Origin: Tetradesmus obliquus
Lineage: Eukaryota; Chlorophyta; Chlorophyceae; Sphaeropleales; Scenedesmaceae
DNA: 64,000 bases
Assembly: GCA_030272155.1 (NCBI GenBank)
Contig: CP126204.1
Location: forward strand, 1,975,501-2,039,500
Direction of reading: 5' to 3'
This document shows positions 35,322-48,561 of the stretch, piece after piece (within the stretch, counting starts at the first letter, position 1; the number at the start of each line of letters is the position of its first letter). A program made the translations under genes and the position numbers. The notes under the pieces were generated by a model. The model ran no database searches and was not told where the DNA came from. It saw nothing but the letters and a program-made list of their open reading frames with translations.

Positions 35322-35725
35322 CAGCACAATCAACTCAAGCCGCACATGTCTATCGCTGGCAGCACAGCAGTTGAATCAACTCAGCCGCAGCGCACTTCAA
35401 TGATCACAATCGGTTCACGTTTGTACGTACCAAGTGATCACACTATGCTCGATCACAGCTTCATGTCATACCCAGCACAATCAAGCAGAGCCGCATATAC
35501 CCTTTGCTGGCAGCACAGCTGTTGTAACAGCACTGCTGCACACCTGCGTCGATCACAACCAGTCAACGTTTGCACAAGTCAAGTGATCACACTATGCTCG
35601 ATCACAGCTTCATGTCATACCCAGCACAATCAAGTAGAGCCGCATACACTCTCTGCTGGCAGCACAGCTGTTGCAACAGCGCTGCTGCAGCACACTGCGT
35701 TGATCACAACCAGTCAACAGAAGCA
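35322..35725 (+). repeat. 150-bp tandem repeat, about 2.7 copies
   Basis: Units start at 35322, 35473 and 35622 with AGCACAATCAA. Each holds a GCTGGCAGCACAGC core, and the boundaries carry CTCGATCACAGCTTCATGTC. The second and third copies are the most alike. Confidence 0.88.
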
Positions 35726-35923
35726 GCTGGCTCAAAGGCATGTCACTTTCACGCCAACTGCAACTTGCAACATAAACAGCCTCACCTAGATATGCCACTG
35801 CACGGTCAGTAGCTTATGTTTGCTTGCATGTAGGTGCACATGCGGTGCTTGAAACACTGACCCAACGAATCACCCCAGTAACAACAGCATCGCCTGCAGA
35901 ATACTGAGCAGCAAATCCCCTGC

Positions 35924-36370
35924 CATGCAGCGATGTGGTGCAAAGTGCAATCGACGCACACCCTTTCTGTGCCCCCGTGACAACAGCATCGCCCACAGAA
36001 CACTGTCGCAATTGCAGGACTTGCAAGTCCTTAGGGCATGCAGCGATGAGGTGCACAGTGCGATCAACGCACACCCTTCCTGTGCCCCAGTAAAAACAGC
36101 ACAACAATGCAGATCCCTGGTGCAAAAACCCCTCGCATGCAACGATATGGTGCACGGTGCAGTCACTGCACGCCTTCCCTGCCTTCCATTGTGTGCAGAC
36201 TTTGTTGCAGATCCGCTTGCATGCAGTGGTATGGTGCACAGTGCAGTCACTGCACACTGAATCTCCCTGCCTCCCGTTGCGTGCAGACTCTGTTGCAGAT
36301 CCCCTTGCATGCAGCGATATGGTGCATAGTGCAGTCAACGCACACTGACTCTCCCTGCCTGCCACGTGGG
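35924..36370 (+). repeat. 84-113-bp variable-length tandem repeat, five copies
   Basis: Units start CATGCAGCGATATGGTGCA at about 35924, 36037, 36136, 36220 and 36308. The first 35 bp and the GCAGACT.TGTTGCAGATCC ends are conserved while the middles differ in length. Confidence 0.85.
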
Positions 36371-37180
36371 CATCTACACCAGTCATGTAGCTTTGTGCCC
36401 CCTGCTGCACAGTGTGCAACCCCTGCTGTTGCACTCTGGCCTGCAGCACACTGACCACCGGCAGTTGCTGCTGCAACCAACCTGCTAGTCAGGTGCTTGC
36501 TGAGCCAGCAGCAAGCAAAAATGATACCGCAATGCACAGTCAAGCCAACCAGCAGCATTTGAGCCTCTTGACAGGCGGTATTCATGGCCCTATATATCTG
36601 GGCCACGCTGCATGCGCATCCCAATGCGATACTGCCTCCAAAACTAGCCCACAAATGATCAGAAGCTACGAGAACATCCATCTCATGCGTTAAGTTTCGT
36701 CAGCTGTAACATCAGGTGTTGCCGCCACAGCAGCGGCAGCCGCAGGAGCAGATGCTGCTACCATCACCAGCAGCAGAGCATCCAACAACTGCCTGGCAAA
36801 AGTAAAACCTGATGGTGCGGATCTGTCATCACAGCCTGGCCTTGTCACGCCTTGCAGCTTCAGTGGGGTCAGCTTCAGGGCAGGGACTGCCACTGCAGGC
36901 AGGCAGGCAGCAGGCAGCAGGCAGCAGGCAGAGGGCAGCAGGCAGAAGGCAGTACAACTTCAGGAGGATGGATAGAAATGGCATCGCTGTTTGGCACAAG
37001 CAACGTTCTGTTTGGGCATGCTTGCCATAGGAAGAATGGGCAGTGCATGACATAAGTCATTGAACAAGAGAATGCAACCATGCTGGCATGAGCAAGCACT
37101 GACAGCAATGACCAGAGACTAGCTTTGCAACGGTGAAGCACAGCATTTGTGCAGTACTTGCAAACAAAGCATACCGGAAA

Positions 37181-40100
37181 TCACACAAAACCCACCAAAC
37201 TCACCCTAAATGCGCAGCTGTTGTTGTTCTCCCACCCCCACAACCGCCCAAAGGTGTCTGGCACAACGTTGGCATCGCTCGGAGCAAAGGAGCATGTAGG
37301 CGCCGACTCCCACACCACACTGACTTGCGTGGGCAAGTTATCCTGCATATCCTGGAACGATGCCGCAGGACTCTTGCGAGCCTGCTGCTGCTGCTTCATT
37401 GGCATGCGGGCATTAGAAGCCGCACTCAGTGGCGCTTGTGCTGCTGCCGTTGCGCTGACGCTGCTGCTGCTGCTGCTGCTGCCCTTGCCAAAGTTTCTGA
37501 ATGCACAGCTTGCATCGTTCTGCCAACCCCAAAGGCGCCCCGAGTCATCCACTACGCTGTTCTGCTCGTTCGGCGCCTCGTCACACGTCACAGCCGTCTC
37601 CCAGTCAACTGTAACAGGCTTGTCCCTTTGACCGGCTGCAGGAGCCCTAAAAACACACTCAGAACCCCAGTTCCAGCTCCAAAACCTCCCCTGGGAGTCT
37701 GCAATGCTGTTGGATTTTGAGGGAGGGAAGGGGCAGGCGCGAGCTGATTTGTAATTGGCAAAGCTGTGCGGCTTGCCAGGATTACTCCAAGGGCGGCTGC
37801 CAGCACCAGCTGTTTCTGCTGCTGCTGCTGCTGCTGTGCCTGCAGGTGCGGTGGTTGATCTGGCGGTAGAAGCAGATGCAGCAGACCCTGGCGCTGCTGC
37901 CTGCACTTTGGATGCGCTGATTGGCGCGGCCCCTGCTGCTGCTGCTGCATCAGATCTGATCAGCTCCACTGCCTTCACCATAACCTCAGACACGCCAAAG
38001 AAGTGACTCAACGGACTGTCCAAGGTTTGTGCGGTCTTGGATACAACTGCCTCCACAAACGCTGCGCGTGCTGCTGCACTGTTGGAAAGATCTGGCAGCG
38101 CAAACACAGTCGAAATGTCCATTGATGCCGGGTATTCCAAAAAGAATTGCTGAAGCAGCGTCCTGGATGCTTGGCGTGTTGCCAGCTGCCCAATGATGTG
38201 CTCAGCCGGTGCTGCTGCTGCCGCTGCTGCTGCTGCCATCACCGCTCCGGGCCTCTTAGCTGCCGGGCTTGCTGCTGCTGCTGCTGCTGCTGCTGGGGCA
38301 GACTGCGGTCGCACTGAGGTGTGTGAAGCTTGCTGCAGGCTAGAAGGTACGGCGCTGCTGCTGTTGGCTGCTGGTGTGTGCGCAAACACAGTTGCGTTGC
38401 TGCAGGCGATGCTTCTCACTGAGTTTTCAGGCACGGTGATGCCTAAGGATGCTGAGTAAGCGGCTGCAAACAGCTGCTGGTAGTTCAGCACTCTCTGCAG
38501 AACAGCAGATATTAGACAATGACAATGCGGTGAGGATGATTTCAGGCGCGCACAGAGGATATCTATTGCAATTCAATCCACATATGCTTGTGTTGTTGAA
38601 CCACGCATCATAGACAACAGCGTGTCAATGATTGCAGTGTTCAGCGATTGCAAGCAAAGGCAAACTTTTGCATTTCTCACCTGGCTGTTTCCAAACCATC
38701 TTGAACAGCCTTGCCCAGACCCCAGCGTCGGCACTGCCACAGTAACCCTAAACAGCAGCGACGGCCCTTGCACAACAGCAGCAGCTGGTGCATTGTCAGG
38801 CTTGTTGGTGGCAACATATGCCCAGGCCCAAGCCCCAGTGCCTAGTGCAGCCACCAGCAGCAGCAGCGGCAGGAACAGCAGCAGGTGCTTGGTGAACATG
38901 CGGCGAGGGCCTGTATTCTTGCCCTGGCTGCTGCTGCTGCTGCTGTTGCTGCCAGCAGACTTCTTGCTTGCTGCCGTGTTTGTACTACCACTGCGGGAGA
39001 CGCCGCTGCGAGTGGTGCTCTGTTCTGCTGCAGATCCAGTGATGGATGGCATGCTCTGCTTGCTGCTGCAGCTCTTGTGTGTGTGGTGTGTCGCCGCACT
39101 CACGCCGCTGCTCGCGCTGTTCCTCGCGGTTTTGATGCTGCCGTTGTTAAGCCCTGAACCCTGACCCGCCCCTGCACTGAAACCTAAACCCAAGCCTGCG
39201 CCTGGCTCGCTGCGTGCCAGCCGCTGAACCCAGCTGTAGCTAGCTTCCTGAGGTTTTGGCATGCTGCCTGCTGCACTGGACTTTCCGCCGCCGCTGCTGC
39301 CCTGCGCCTTGTAAAAGGCAATGTCGTGCGCCCTGTGAGCACCTGCATTACAAGCAGATAATATATATGCAGGCGGGGCGGCAGCGTTGGGCAAGTTATG
39401 TTCATGCGGAGGATCGAGGCGTGCGTAGTGCGATAAACAGCGTGTGTGGTTTGGTGCAGTGCAAGGAGCTGCAGAGGCAGCTAGGGAGGCACACAGCTGC
39501 AGAGGCAGCTAGGGACGCACACACGCATGCTGAGGAGGAAGTACAGGAAGAGAGGTATGGGGTGTCAGGGTTTACTCCAGCACCCAGTCTTGATGGGCGG
39601 GCTGCATGCCGAATGACCCTGCCACGTTGCTGCAAAAGTACAGCTGCATGCATGCACTTTTCACATGTCACCCACCTGCAGAGGCAGCAGCCATGTAGGC
39701 AGCCGTATGTGCATCATGTATGCTGACTTTCCTGTTGCATTGCTTGAATGATACAACTGCATGCAGTTGTTCAGTGTCGAGTGTTCTGCTCACCTGCGAG
39801 GTAGCAGCCATATAGGCAGCCGTACATGCATCATGTATGCTGACTTTCCTGTCGCATCGCTGGCATGATTCCACTTTGCATGCATTTTTCTGTATTATAT
39901 CGCCAGCAAGATTACACTGCATGCAAATTATTCAGCATTCCACCCACCTGCAGAGGCAGCAGCCATGTAGGCAGCCGTGCCAGGTGCTGCAGGAATAGCC
40001 CCGGCAAGGTGTGCCTTCTCCTGCTGCTGCATAATGCCGCACGCAATGCTCTCTTTTCCAGCATCAGGCATGACCATCCACAGTGCTCCTGCATTTACTC

Positions 40101-40824
40101 CTGCCCCAGACCTCGACGCCTTGATGGTTGCAGCTGATCCCCCAGGCTGGCCGTCTGCTGTTGTACTGCCTGTGTTCAAATGCATACTGCCTGTACCACA
40201 TGTGTTCAAATGTGTACTGCCTGTACCGCCTGAGTTTGTAGTGCCTAGCCAGGCAGTAGACTGACTCAGCCTGTGCCGCAGCGCATGATCAGAGCGGGAG
40301 CTGCCAAACTCTCCGCCACCACCACCACCAGCAGCAGCAGCAGCAGCAGCAGCGTTGCTGCCGAGCTGTCCTGGGCTAGACTGGTTGCTCCCATGCGAGC
40401 TTGGGCTAAACAGCGGGTTTAGCAAAGACGTCTCTTCAGTAGGTGGCTGAGGCAGGCCATACATGCTGCTGCTGCAGCCAGACTTCAATGCACCGCCGGC
40501 TGAAACGCTTCGGCCAGAAGTGATGCGGCTCAAAGTGCTCGCCACACTTGCAACAATGCTGCCAGCCCTGCTTAAGGGCTTGCTTGCCCGCACAGTGGCA
40601 GCAGCGGCAGCAGCAAGCCGATCCGACTCTGTTGCTGCTGCTGCAGCAGCAGCTGCGCCGCCGTTGCTACCTCGCAGCAGCTGAGCTGGCTCGAGATGTG
40701 GCCCCTGGTTGCTGCTAATCCCAGCTGCATTGGGGTTGCATGCGCTGTGGAGTGCTGAATTGCCGTTGCTCTTTGTCCTGATGGGCGGAAGCCTGAAATG
40801 GAAGCTGCCGAAAGCATCATCCTC

Positions 40825-40869
<45 letters not shown>

Positions 40870-42416
40870 GATCAGCGCCTGCTGCTCTGCAAAGCTGCAT
40901 GGGCTGTCATCTGTGTCATTGTCATCATCCGTTGACGCATTACCATAATGCGCAGACAGCTGCTGGTGGTGGTAACTCATGAAGCTGCCATGTGGTGAAG
41001 GCAGACTGAGGTGCGGCGTGTCTGCGCCATCACCATACGCGCCGCTGCTGCTGCTGCTGGAGGTCAGGTGGGCCAATGGGAAGTTCACAACACTGGCATC
41101 GGAACTTCCAGGTGCGTCCTCAGCAGCAGTGCTGCCGTCGCTGCTGCTGCTGCTGTTGTGAGGCAGGTGGGGTTTCAGTGAGAAGTTGTCGCTGCCGCTG
41201 CTGCTGCTGCGCTGCTGGTTGGTAAAGCCGCATCCTGCTGCTGCTGCGGCGGCAGCAGCAGCAGCAGCGGCTGGATCTGCCTGTGCGTCTGGCTGCCTGG
41301 CAGCAGCAGCAGCAGCAGCGCCTGCAACCGCCATGCGAGGAGAGAGCACGCTGTTGTCATTAGCAGCTGGTGCTGCATTTGAGTTTAGGACGTCTCCTGC
41401 CTCAGAGGCCGATGCACACACATCCTCATAAGGCTCCGCTGCTCCTTCGTCACACGCACCCAGCGGCAATGCTGCTGCTGCCGCCTGCGGCGACCTGTAG
41501 CTGCTGCTGCTGCTGCTGCCGGTAGCTGCTGCTGCTGCTGCTGCTGTTTCTTGAGGCGCTGCAGCAGCTGGGTACCCTGCATAACCAGCGGAGCTCTGCT
41601 GGGCTGAGCTGTTGTTACTTCTCCTCCAAGGAACCTCGGTGAGCCCAGGCCGAGCTGCCCCTGCAGCAGCAGCAGCAGCAGCAGCAGCAGCACCAGCAGC
41701 GCTGGTGCTGGTGTTGAGGCCGCTGCTGCTGCCGCCCTTTGCCTTGCTGCTGCTCGCGCGCATGAGGCGCGGCAGCAGCCGTTCATAAGCGCTTGCGCAC
41801 ACCTCAGCCACCCGCGCGTCCAGGCTGCTGCTGCTGCCGCCATTGCTGGCGCCGATCGTCAGCGCCTGGGCAGCTGCATTGATCCTGGCTGCAAGCGGCG
41901 CGCCACTCTGCCTTCCGCTCTGCCTGGCAGCTGCTGAGCTGGCATTTGATGCTACAGTGCTTGGAGCTGGTACACCTCGCTGTGGACTGCTGCTCTGCCG
42001 CCCGTGCTTCTGCTGCTGCTGCTGCTGCCCGACTGAAGCCCTGTTTGTTGGGCTTGCGGCCCTTTGCCCAGTAGAGCTTGTGTTGCGGCTACTGTACACT
42101 GCCACTTGAGCTAGCGGCCTCTGAGGGCTAGCCGGGCGAGGGCAAACTGCACGCGAGCTGCACCTGTGCTGTGCTGCTGCTGCTGCTGCTGCTGCTGCGG
42201 TGCCTCTAGGAGGGCTTGCATAGCGGCTAGCAGTGCCGCTGCGTGAAGGACTGACAGTGCGGCTCTGCTGCTGTGCAGCTGTTGTGCGCGTGGGGCTGGC
42301 GTAGCGGCTCGTGCTGCTGCTGCTGCTGCTGTGCAGCTGCTGTGTGTTGCGCGTAGGGCTGGGTGTGCGGCGGCTGCTGGCCTGCTGCTGAGCACGCAGC
42401 GCTTGGTGGTATACAT

Positions 42417-42447
<31 letters not shown>

Positions 42448-42865
42448 GGGTGTGCTGTTGCTTGGTGACTGCGGCAGCGGGCGTGCAGGGCTGTCAGTCC
42501 TGTCTTCTCCAATGCTGGTGCTCTTGCTATACCTCAGCCGAAGCTGACCTGGCGTGTCATTGAGCGCTACAGCAGCGTGCAGATTGCTGCTGCTGCTGGT
42601 GCTGACACCTGCGCCGTACCCTACTGGACTGCCAAACACCTGTGTCGCAGGCTTGTACGCGCGAGGGGTAGCTCCGCCAGCAGCAGCAGCAGCAGCTGAT
42701 GCGTTGGCATGCTGTGCTGCAGCATCTGCAGCTGCTGCAGTCGTGCCTGCCGGGCCGGATGCATTGTGAGTCCACTCCCATTCATCTGTTACAATGGCCA
42801 GCAGCGCTGCGAGCGTCTCGGGTACGTCGCCTGCTGCCCCGCTCCTGTCATTGCCGCAGCTGGCG

Positions 42866-42928
<63 letters not shown>

Positions 42929-43262
42929 AGGCTTGCTGCTGCACGGCTGCCCACTGGAGCTGTCCTAATGCTGGCTCGTGCTGCGCTGTTATTCACGCTC
43001 ATCATATGAGGCGTGTTGGCTGGCGCTCGGCTTGCAGCAGCAACTGCTGCTGCTGCTGCGGCTGCTGCAGCTGCTGCAGCTGCCTCCAGTGTTGCGAGTG
43101 TCTCTGGGGAGTCTGGGCAGGAGAGCGAGGATGCGTAGCGGTGCACCAGCTGCTTTACTTCAAAGTCTGGCAGACCTGCTGCATCCAGGTCATCTGCAAA
43201 CCTTTGGATTGCTTTGGCAGCTGTCTTCCGCGCTGATCTGGCTTCCTTCGGCAGCTGCCTGC

Positions 43263-43299
<37 letters not shown>

Positions 43300-43809
43300 T
43301 GGCTGCTGCTCTTCCTCTTCGTAGCTGCTTTCCTCCTCTGCCGCTTGCGGGTAGTGAGGGGCGGCGTGCGGATGCGGATGCGGCAGCAGCTGTGCGTACG
43401 CTGAGAGCTGCTGCTGGTGCTGTGCAAAAGGGCTGGTTATGGGAGGTGAGGTAGATCTGCCTCCCATATAGCCGCTGCTGCTGCTGCTGGCAGCAGGTCC
43501 CCTTGCAGGAGGGGATGCTGACCTGGCTGCAGCTTGCTGCTCTGGCGGGAAAGAAGCGATTGACCAGTCGCTGTTGACTGCGTGCAGCGAGCTGCTACTG
43601 TGCTGCTGCATGCGCTGCGCACGCTGCTGCTGCTGCTGCCGCTCATAATGGTCTGCGCGTGGTGAGACAGCGCGTGGGCTACGCTGCGTGGCAAAGCGAG
43701 GCGACTCCTCTGGCGAGTAAGGCCCTGCCATGCCCAGGTCTTCTGTGCGCCTGCATATCAGCACCCTGTTTGACTGCAGCTGCTGCGGCTGCTGAGGGCG
43801 GCCAGACAT
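37181..43809 (-). CDS. Giant low-complexity single-pass membrane protein with Trp/Cys repeats
   Basis: Three exons join in phase: complement(37181-38494, 38681-39342, 39948-43809), about 1945 residues. Residues 1-1287 form a hydrophilic region with long Gln, Ala and Ser runs and few ordered islands (around EARSARKTAAKAIQRFADDL). It contains an acidic dileucine motif, EETSLL. After basic RRMFTK comes one membrane helix (about 1440-1464, HLLLFLPLLLLVAALGTGAW), suggesting a type II orientation with the C-terminus outside or in the lumen. That side holds three repeats at about 1758-1791, 1805-1841 and 1902-1938 with the pattern W..A..C...P...N.V.D..GRLWGW.N..SCAFR, two Cys each. I do not recognise the family. 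A GTGAGT donor directly follows the last repeat (37205), so a further C-terminal exon is possible. The joining of exon 1 to the membrane exon rests on phase and splice sites only. Confidence 0.65.
39668..39948 (-). repeat. Copies of the end of the giant membrane protein's first exon
   Basis: The AAYMAAASAG coding end with its donor is repeated at about 39668-39722 and, altered, at 39788-39845, downstream in gene sense of the exon end at 39948. Confidence 0.8.
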
Positions 43810-45197
43810 CTGGCAGGCTCAGTGCTGCTGACCTGCCAGTTCTGCCACGTCTGCTGCTGGCTGCACCAGCTGCTGGGCCCTGCGTCAGCAGACGGCGTGT
43901 AGCGCAGTTTGGCTCGTGCATCTGTGTGACTTAGGCAAGCATAATGTTTGGAGTTGCCGCGCATGCGAACGAAGGGAACTTGCTTGACGTGCACAGGCAT
44001 TTGCGGAGTGTGCGATGAGCGCGGTCTCGTGCTAGTTTCTGCAGCTGCGTTGTCGAATATCCCGCATACCTTTGAAATACTAGTTTTCTACTGGGGAGGA
44101 CGAAGCTGGAGAGGCCTGAAGGCGTGCGACGTTCACTACAGGCGTAGCTACGTGGCGAGGCGTATCCCACGTTGAATGACTCGTTACGTCGCCATAAACA
44201 ACCGCGAACCTACCAATAATTTTGTGTACCATTTTGTTGCTGCGCAACCAAAGCTGGATTGTTGAGCTTGCCAGAAACGCTCATGCCAGTACGGCATCAA
44301 CCGCTGGCAAATGTCTTGGCCGCGTACATTCGACAAGACTCAGCACCACCAGCAACTACATTATACAAAAGTGGTAAATATTATACCTGTACAAGCAACA
44401 AACATCCTCGGCCGGGACCCCGTAAATGTCTGTGCTGCACCGGTCAAATTATGCGCGCCGAAACTGCATCTCGAGGAAGGCCACAGGAACCGAGCATCAT
44501 GCATAAGAATATGTATGCATGTACATATCAAGAGTCTATTACCTGCTTATTGTGATCTGTGATGCACACTACTAGGCATGATCACACTGCTCAGGAGTGC
44601 TGGCTTCGTAGGCCGGTGGTTACTACACGCAGCTAGGCGACTTGACCAGACACTTAGGACCAAAACCGGCAACTACAGATGCCAATGTATGTCCGTGTCC
44701 TGTTGCAGCAATGCAGTGGCCGTTGCAGCACCACAAACTTTGCCTTTGAAAGACACAGGGCAGTGGCAGCACAATTCAAGCACAACAACAGACGCGCCCG
44801 AATACCTTGACTGCCTTTTTAACATTATTCAAGGTGTATGGATCAGTCAATGGCCTTTGTGCGGCTCCAGCGAGGAAGATAACTACTAACAACATTTGAA
44901 CTAGCTCTTGTCTGTGACGCACCGTTTCGGTGGAAGAGGCCTCAACATCTAGCAATACATGTTGGTATTTGCTTGTCAGGGCTTTGTTTGGTTCGTCGTA
45001 TCCACCGCAAATGCAGCATACACATGCTGCCACAACAACGCTGCTGCTGCATTACAGCTCTCTTTATTTTCGTAACTATGTGATTTTTATTCTGCTTTCG
45101 TGCGTAAGCTCACGTCAAGGATAGCAAGTTGGGCATCAAGTCTTGTTGTGCAATAAGCTCGACGGAGCTGTTCGCAGAACGCATTTAACTGGTCATC
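43810..45197. promoter_or_regulatory. Divergent intergenic region between the membrane protein and KNL1
   Basis: About 1.4 kb with lower CAG content. It must contain both promoters. No TATA box at a suitable distance, no RNA gene and no coding sequence were recognised. Confidence 0.4.
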
Positions 45198-48100
45198 ATG
45201 CAGCCGGGAGGACGCACACCTTCTTCGGTGAGTCGTTGTCGGTCGCAGCTTGTTGAGCTGGGCTCAGCAGCAGCATATGGCAGCAGCAAGAGGGCAGTCT
45301 CCTTCTGGAGCACTGTTCACCCATACCCCAAGCTGAGCCATCTGCTCTACCTTCTCTGATCGCAGATTCTGCGGAAGCGGGCTGCGGATGAGCAGAACCA
45401 GAGGCGCAGAAGCCTGCGCGCTAAGGGCGGCAGGCGTGTCAGCTTTGCACCAGATGATGAGCTGGAAACAATGCACTTGTTTCAAAAGGTGCGCAGTATG
45501 TTGGTGCTACCTTCAGTCAATGTGCACCTGCCCCAGGCCACAATGATGCAGCAGCGAAGGATATGCAACGCGATTGCACATGGACCCTGCACCACCATGT
45601 CTGCAGCTGTGGTACTGCTGTAAACGCGATGTGCTGCTCCTGCACACCTGCTGTTGCGCCCTGCAGGACAAGCAGTCTCCGCTCTCACAGGACACGCAGC
45701 CCTTGGCAGAGCTCGCTAACCAAAACCAGATTCTGCAGCACCAGCAGCTGCAGCAGCTGCACCAGCCAGCAGATGCAATGGATGGCCATCTGTGGCCTGC
45801 AAAGCCAGGGCTGGAGCAGCAGTTTGACCAGGCATACCTGCTGCAGAGCCCTGGGCTGTCTCCAATGTCCATGGAGCTGACTAATGATACCCTGCAGCAG
45901 CAGGCAGCGCTTGGGATGGTGCCGTTTGGGGCCAGTGAGAACGACAGCTTCCCGCTGCACCCATACGCAGGTGGAGCAGCAGGGCTCAAAGACAGCACAC
46001 ACAACATCACAGACAACGTGCCTGGGCTGTCCACACTCGTGGAGGAGGATGAGGAGGAGGTCTACAATGACAGCTCTGCTGATGGCTCTGCCATGGAGCT
46101 GACAGGCAACACTGAAGTGCAGACGCAGAGTAAGTGCCTGCAGAGCTGTCACCTGCTGCAGACACTCAGGCTCAGTTGCACAAACAACATCTGCAATGGT
46201 AGATGTGCAAGTGCACATGTTAGGGTCCAGAGCCCTGCTTTGCAACTGCCGCAAGCACATGCAACTGCAGCGCAGTGCTTGCAATTGATTGGTGCCCTCC
46301 GCTGTGATAACTTCACTGCTGCAGCCCCCCGCAGCAGCAGCAGACTCACTCGTGGCTCAGCTGCTGCTGCCTCCCCAGCGCAGCCCTCTCCTGCAACAGC
46401 CACACGCAGCGGCGGGCGCAGGTCTAGCAGACAGGGCACTGCAGCTGCTGCCAGCCCTGCTCCCTCAGAGCCGCTGACTTCACCGCGCACGCGCAGCGGC
46501 AGCAAGCGCCGCAGCAGCGCCGGTGCTATGTCACCTGCTGTTCCTGCAGATGGTACAGCAGTCATGGACATGCAGACGCCACCTGGAGAGGCGCAAGCCG
46601 GCAGCGAGCAGCAGCGTGGCCGCCCCAACTTGGCGCCCAGCATGGACCCCACACCTTCGCCGCTGCGCCGCATCACCCGCAGCATGGCAAGCCCTTTGGG
46701 CAGCCCTTTGACAGGCGGCTTCACAGAGGCACTGGAGGCTGGCATTGCTGCTGCTGCTGCCGCTGCAGCAGGTGGCGATGGCGGGCGCTCGCGCCGCAGC
46801 ACGATGAACCGCTTTGCTGACCAGCAGAACAAGTGGGGCTTTGTGCCTGGCGAGGATGACACCATGCAGATGGACCTGGACATGCCAGGTGCGTGGGCCA
46901 GCTGTGCAGCGCAGTGGGTTTCAGGCACGCGTCAATGCTGCAAGGCAGAGCCGCTGTACAAATGCCTCAGAAGGGAGATCCCCGCTTCTGTCTACCTGAG
47001 CATTGCTCTGTGTTCTGGTATCATTGTATACCTGCAGCTCCGACAGGTGCTGCATAGAGGTGTATCTTTTGGGTCACTTGAAGGTGCTCTTATGTTCTTG
47101 TGCTGCTGCTGCCTGTATGCCTTACTGCAGGTGCTGGCGGCTTGGGCGAGGCCACACTGCACCACGTGTACTCGGAGAGCTCCGGCACTGGCGAGCTCAC
47201 GCTTGCAGTGCGGCAGGGCCAGCTGCTGCACCGCACACTGCCAGGTGTCACGGCTGCTCCAGCAGCAGCAGCAGCTGGCGCAGCTGCAGGCGGCATGGGG
47301 CCACCGGCAGGCAGGGCAGGAGGCAGGCGTAGGTCTAGCGTGGCGCGCGGGCAGCACCGCAGTAGCCTGGCCACTGAGGTGATCCCTGAGGAGGTAGCTA
47401 CACCAGTACAGCCAGTAGCAGCAGCAGTTCCAGAGGATGCTGCGGGCGCTGTTGGTGCGTTCGCTGCTGCTGAGGCAGCTACGCCTGCTGGCGTGGCAGC
47501 AGGCGGAGAAGTGACAGAAGACATGGCTATCAGCCCTGACCGTGCGCCAGGCCTGCTGACAGGCCAGCAGCAGCGGCTGCAGCAGCAGCAGGAGGAGGAC
47601 ACTCCTGGTGGTGTGCCTGGCTTCTCTGGTGCAGCAGCAGCAGCAGATGGCGATGGCCTCACCACCAACCTGCTGCTGGATGACAGGGACCTTGGTGGCT
47701 GGGCCCATGTGCCGCTTGCGCAGCATGCAGCTTGTGGCACGACAGGCAGGGGCAGCGTCGGCAGCAACGTGCCCACCATGCACCTGGTGAGCTGTGTTTG
47801 GGCATCGGACAGGGAAGAGTCCCAACGCTGCTGCAGAGCTGTGCTCGTCTGAAGCCTTTGCCGTGCTTGAACTGACAGCAAATCACACTCGGTGCATGCG
47901 TCGCGTATGTGCCTCAAAAACCTAGCAGCTCCTGTTTGGTTCCCTGCTGGTCCAGCTCACCATGCATACTTCGCACATCTTACTACTCATCACCCAGCCA
48001 TGCAATGTGCACTGCTTGACGATACCGCATCGCCTGCTTTGCTGCGTTGGTGCCTACAAACAGAGGGGAGGTGGCCAGACCACACAGCTACTGGCTGACA

Positions 48101-48519
48101 GCACAGGTGGCCACCAGCCGCTGATGCCGCGCAGCAGCATGGCAGCACCCAGTGGCCGCGCACTGGCCCAGGGGGTGTTTGGCGCTGCCATGACAGCTGC
48201 GGCTGGCAGCAGCGCAGCCACGCGCACCAGTGCTGCAGCAGCGGCGCCGCCTTACGAGGAGTGCACCACGAAGCTGCTGGCAGACTCCACTGCAGCATCT
48301 GCATGTGGTGTGATGGGCCTGTTCCCACTGCCACGTGCGGGCATGCTTGGCGGCACCATTGCAGGCGGCGCGCCTGTTGTGGATCCTCCTTCTGCTGGTG
48401 CTGCTCGCGTCTTCGGGCAGCCGCAGCAGCCGGCATTTGGCAGTCCACAGGTTTGCAGCGCGGCTGCAGGTGGTGCCTTCGGCTCGCCTGATCTGACAGG
48501 CCCTGGCCCAGCTGACCCT

Positions 48520-48561
<42 letters not shown>

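Larger units (their letters stand above)
34187..37180. other. Gene-poor, repeat-rich interval
   Basis: No supported gene. Apart from the three tandem families listed separately, it holds short direct repeats near 34625-34670 (CCTGGTCAA), clusters of TGATGCA-type words at 34870-35060, and a (GCAG)n-rich tract at 36890-36955. The long - strand frame at 35814-36476 is open only because of the repeats. Confidence 0.6.

Noticed and set aside
35924-36370. CRISPR-like array of spaced repeats
   Set aside because: Spacing is irregular, the 'spacers' are related to each other, and the setting is a eukaryotic nuclear genome.
35814-36476. 220-codon minus-strand open frame with repeating Cys-rich units
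   Set aside because: Open only because the underlying tandem repeat lacks stops in that frame. Unit lengths are not multiples of 3, so the repeats change frame, and no splice or start context supports it.
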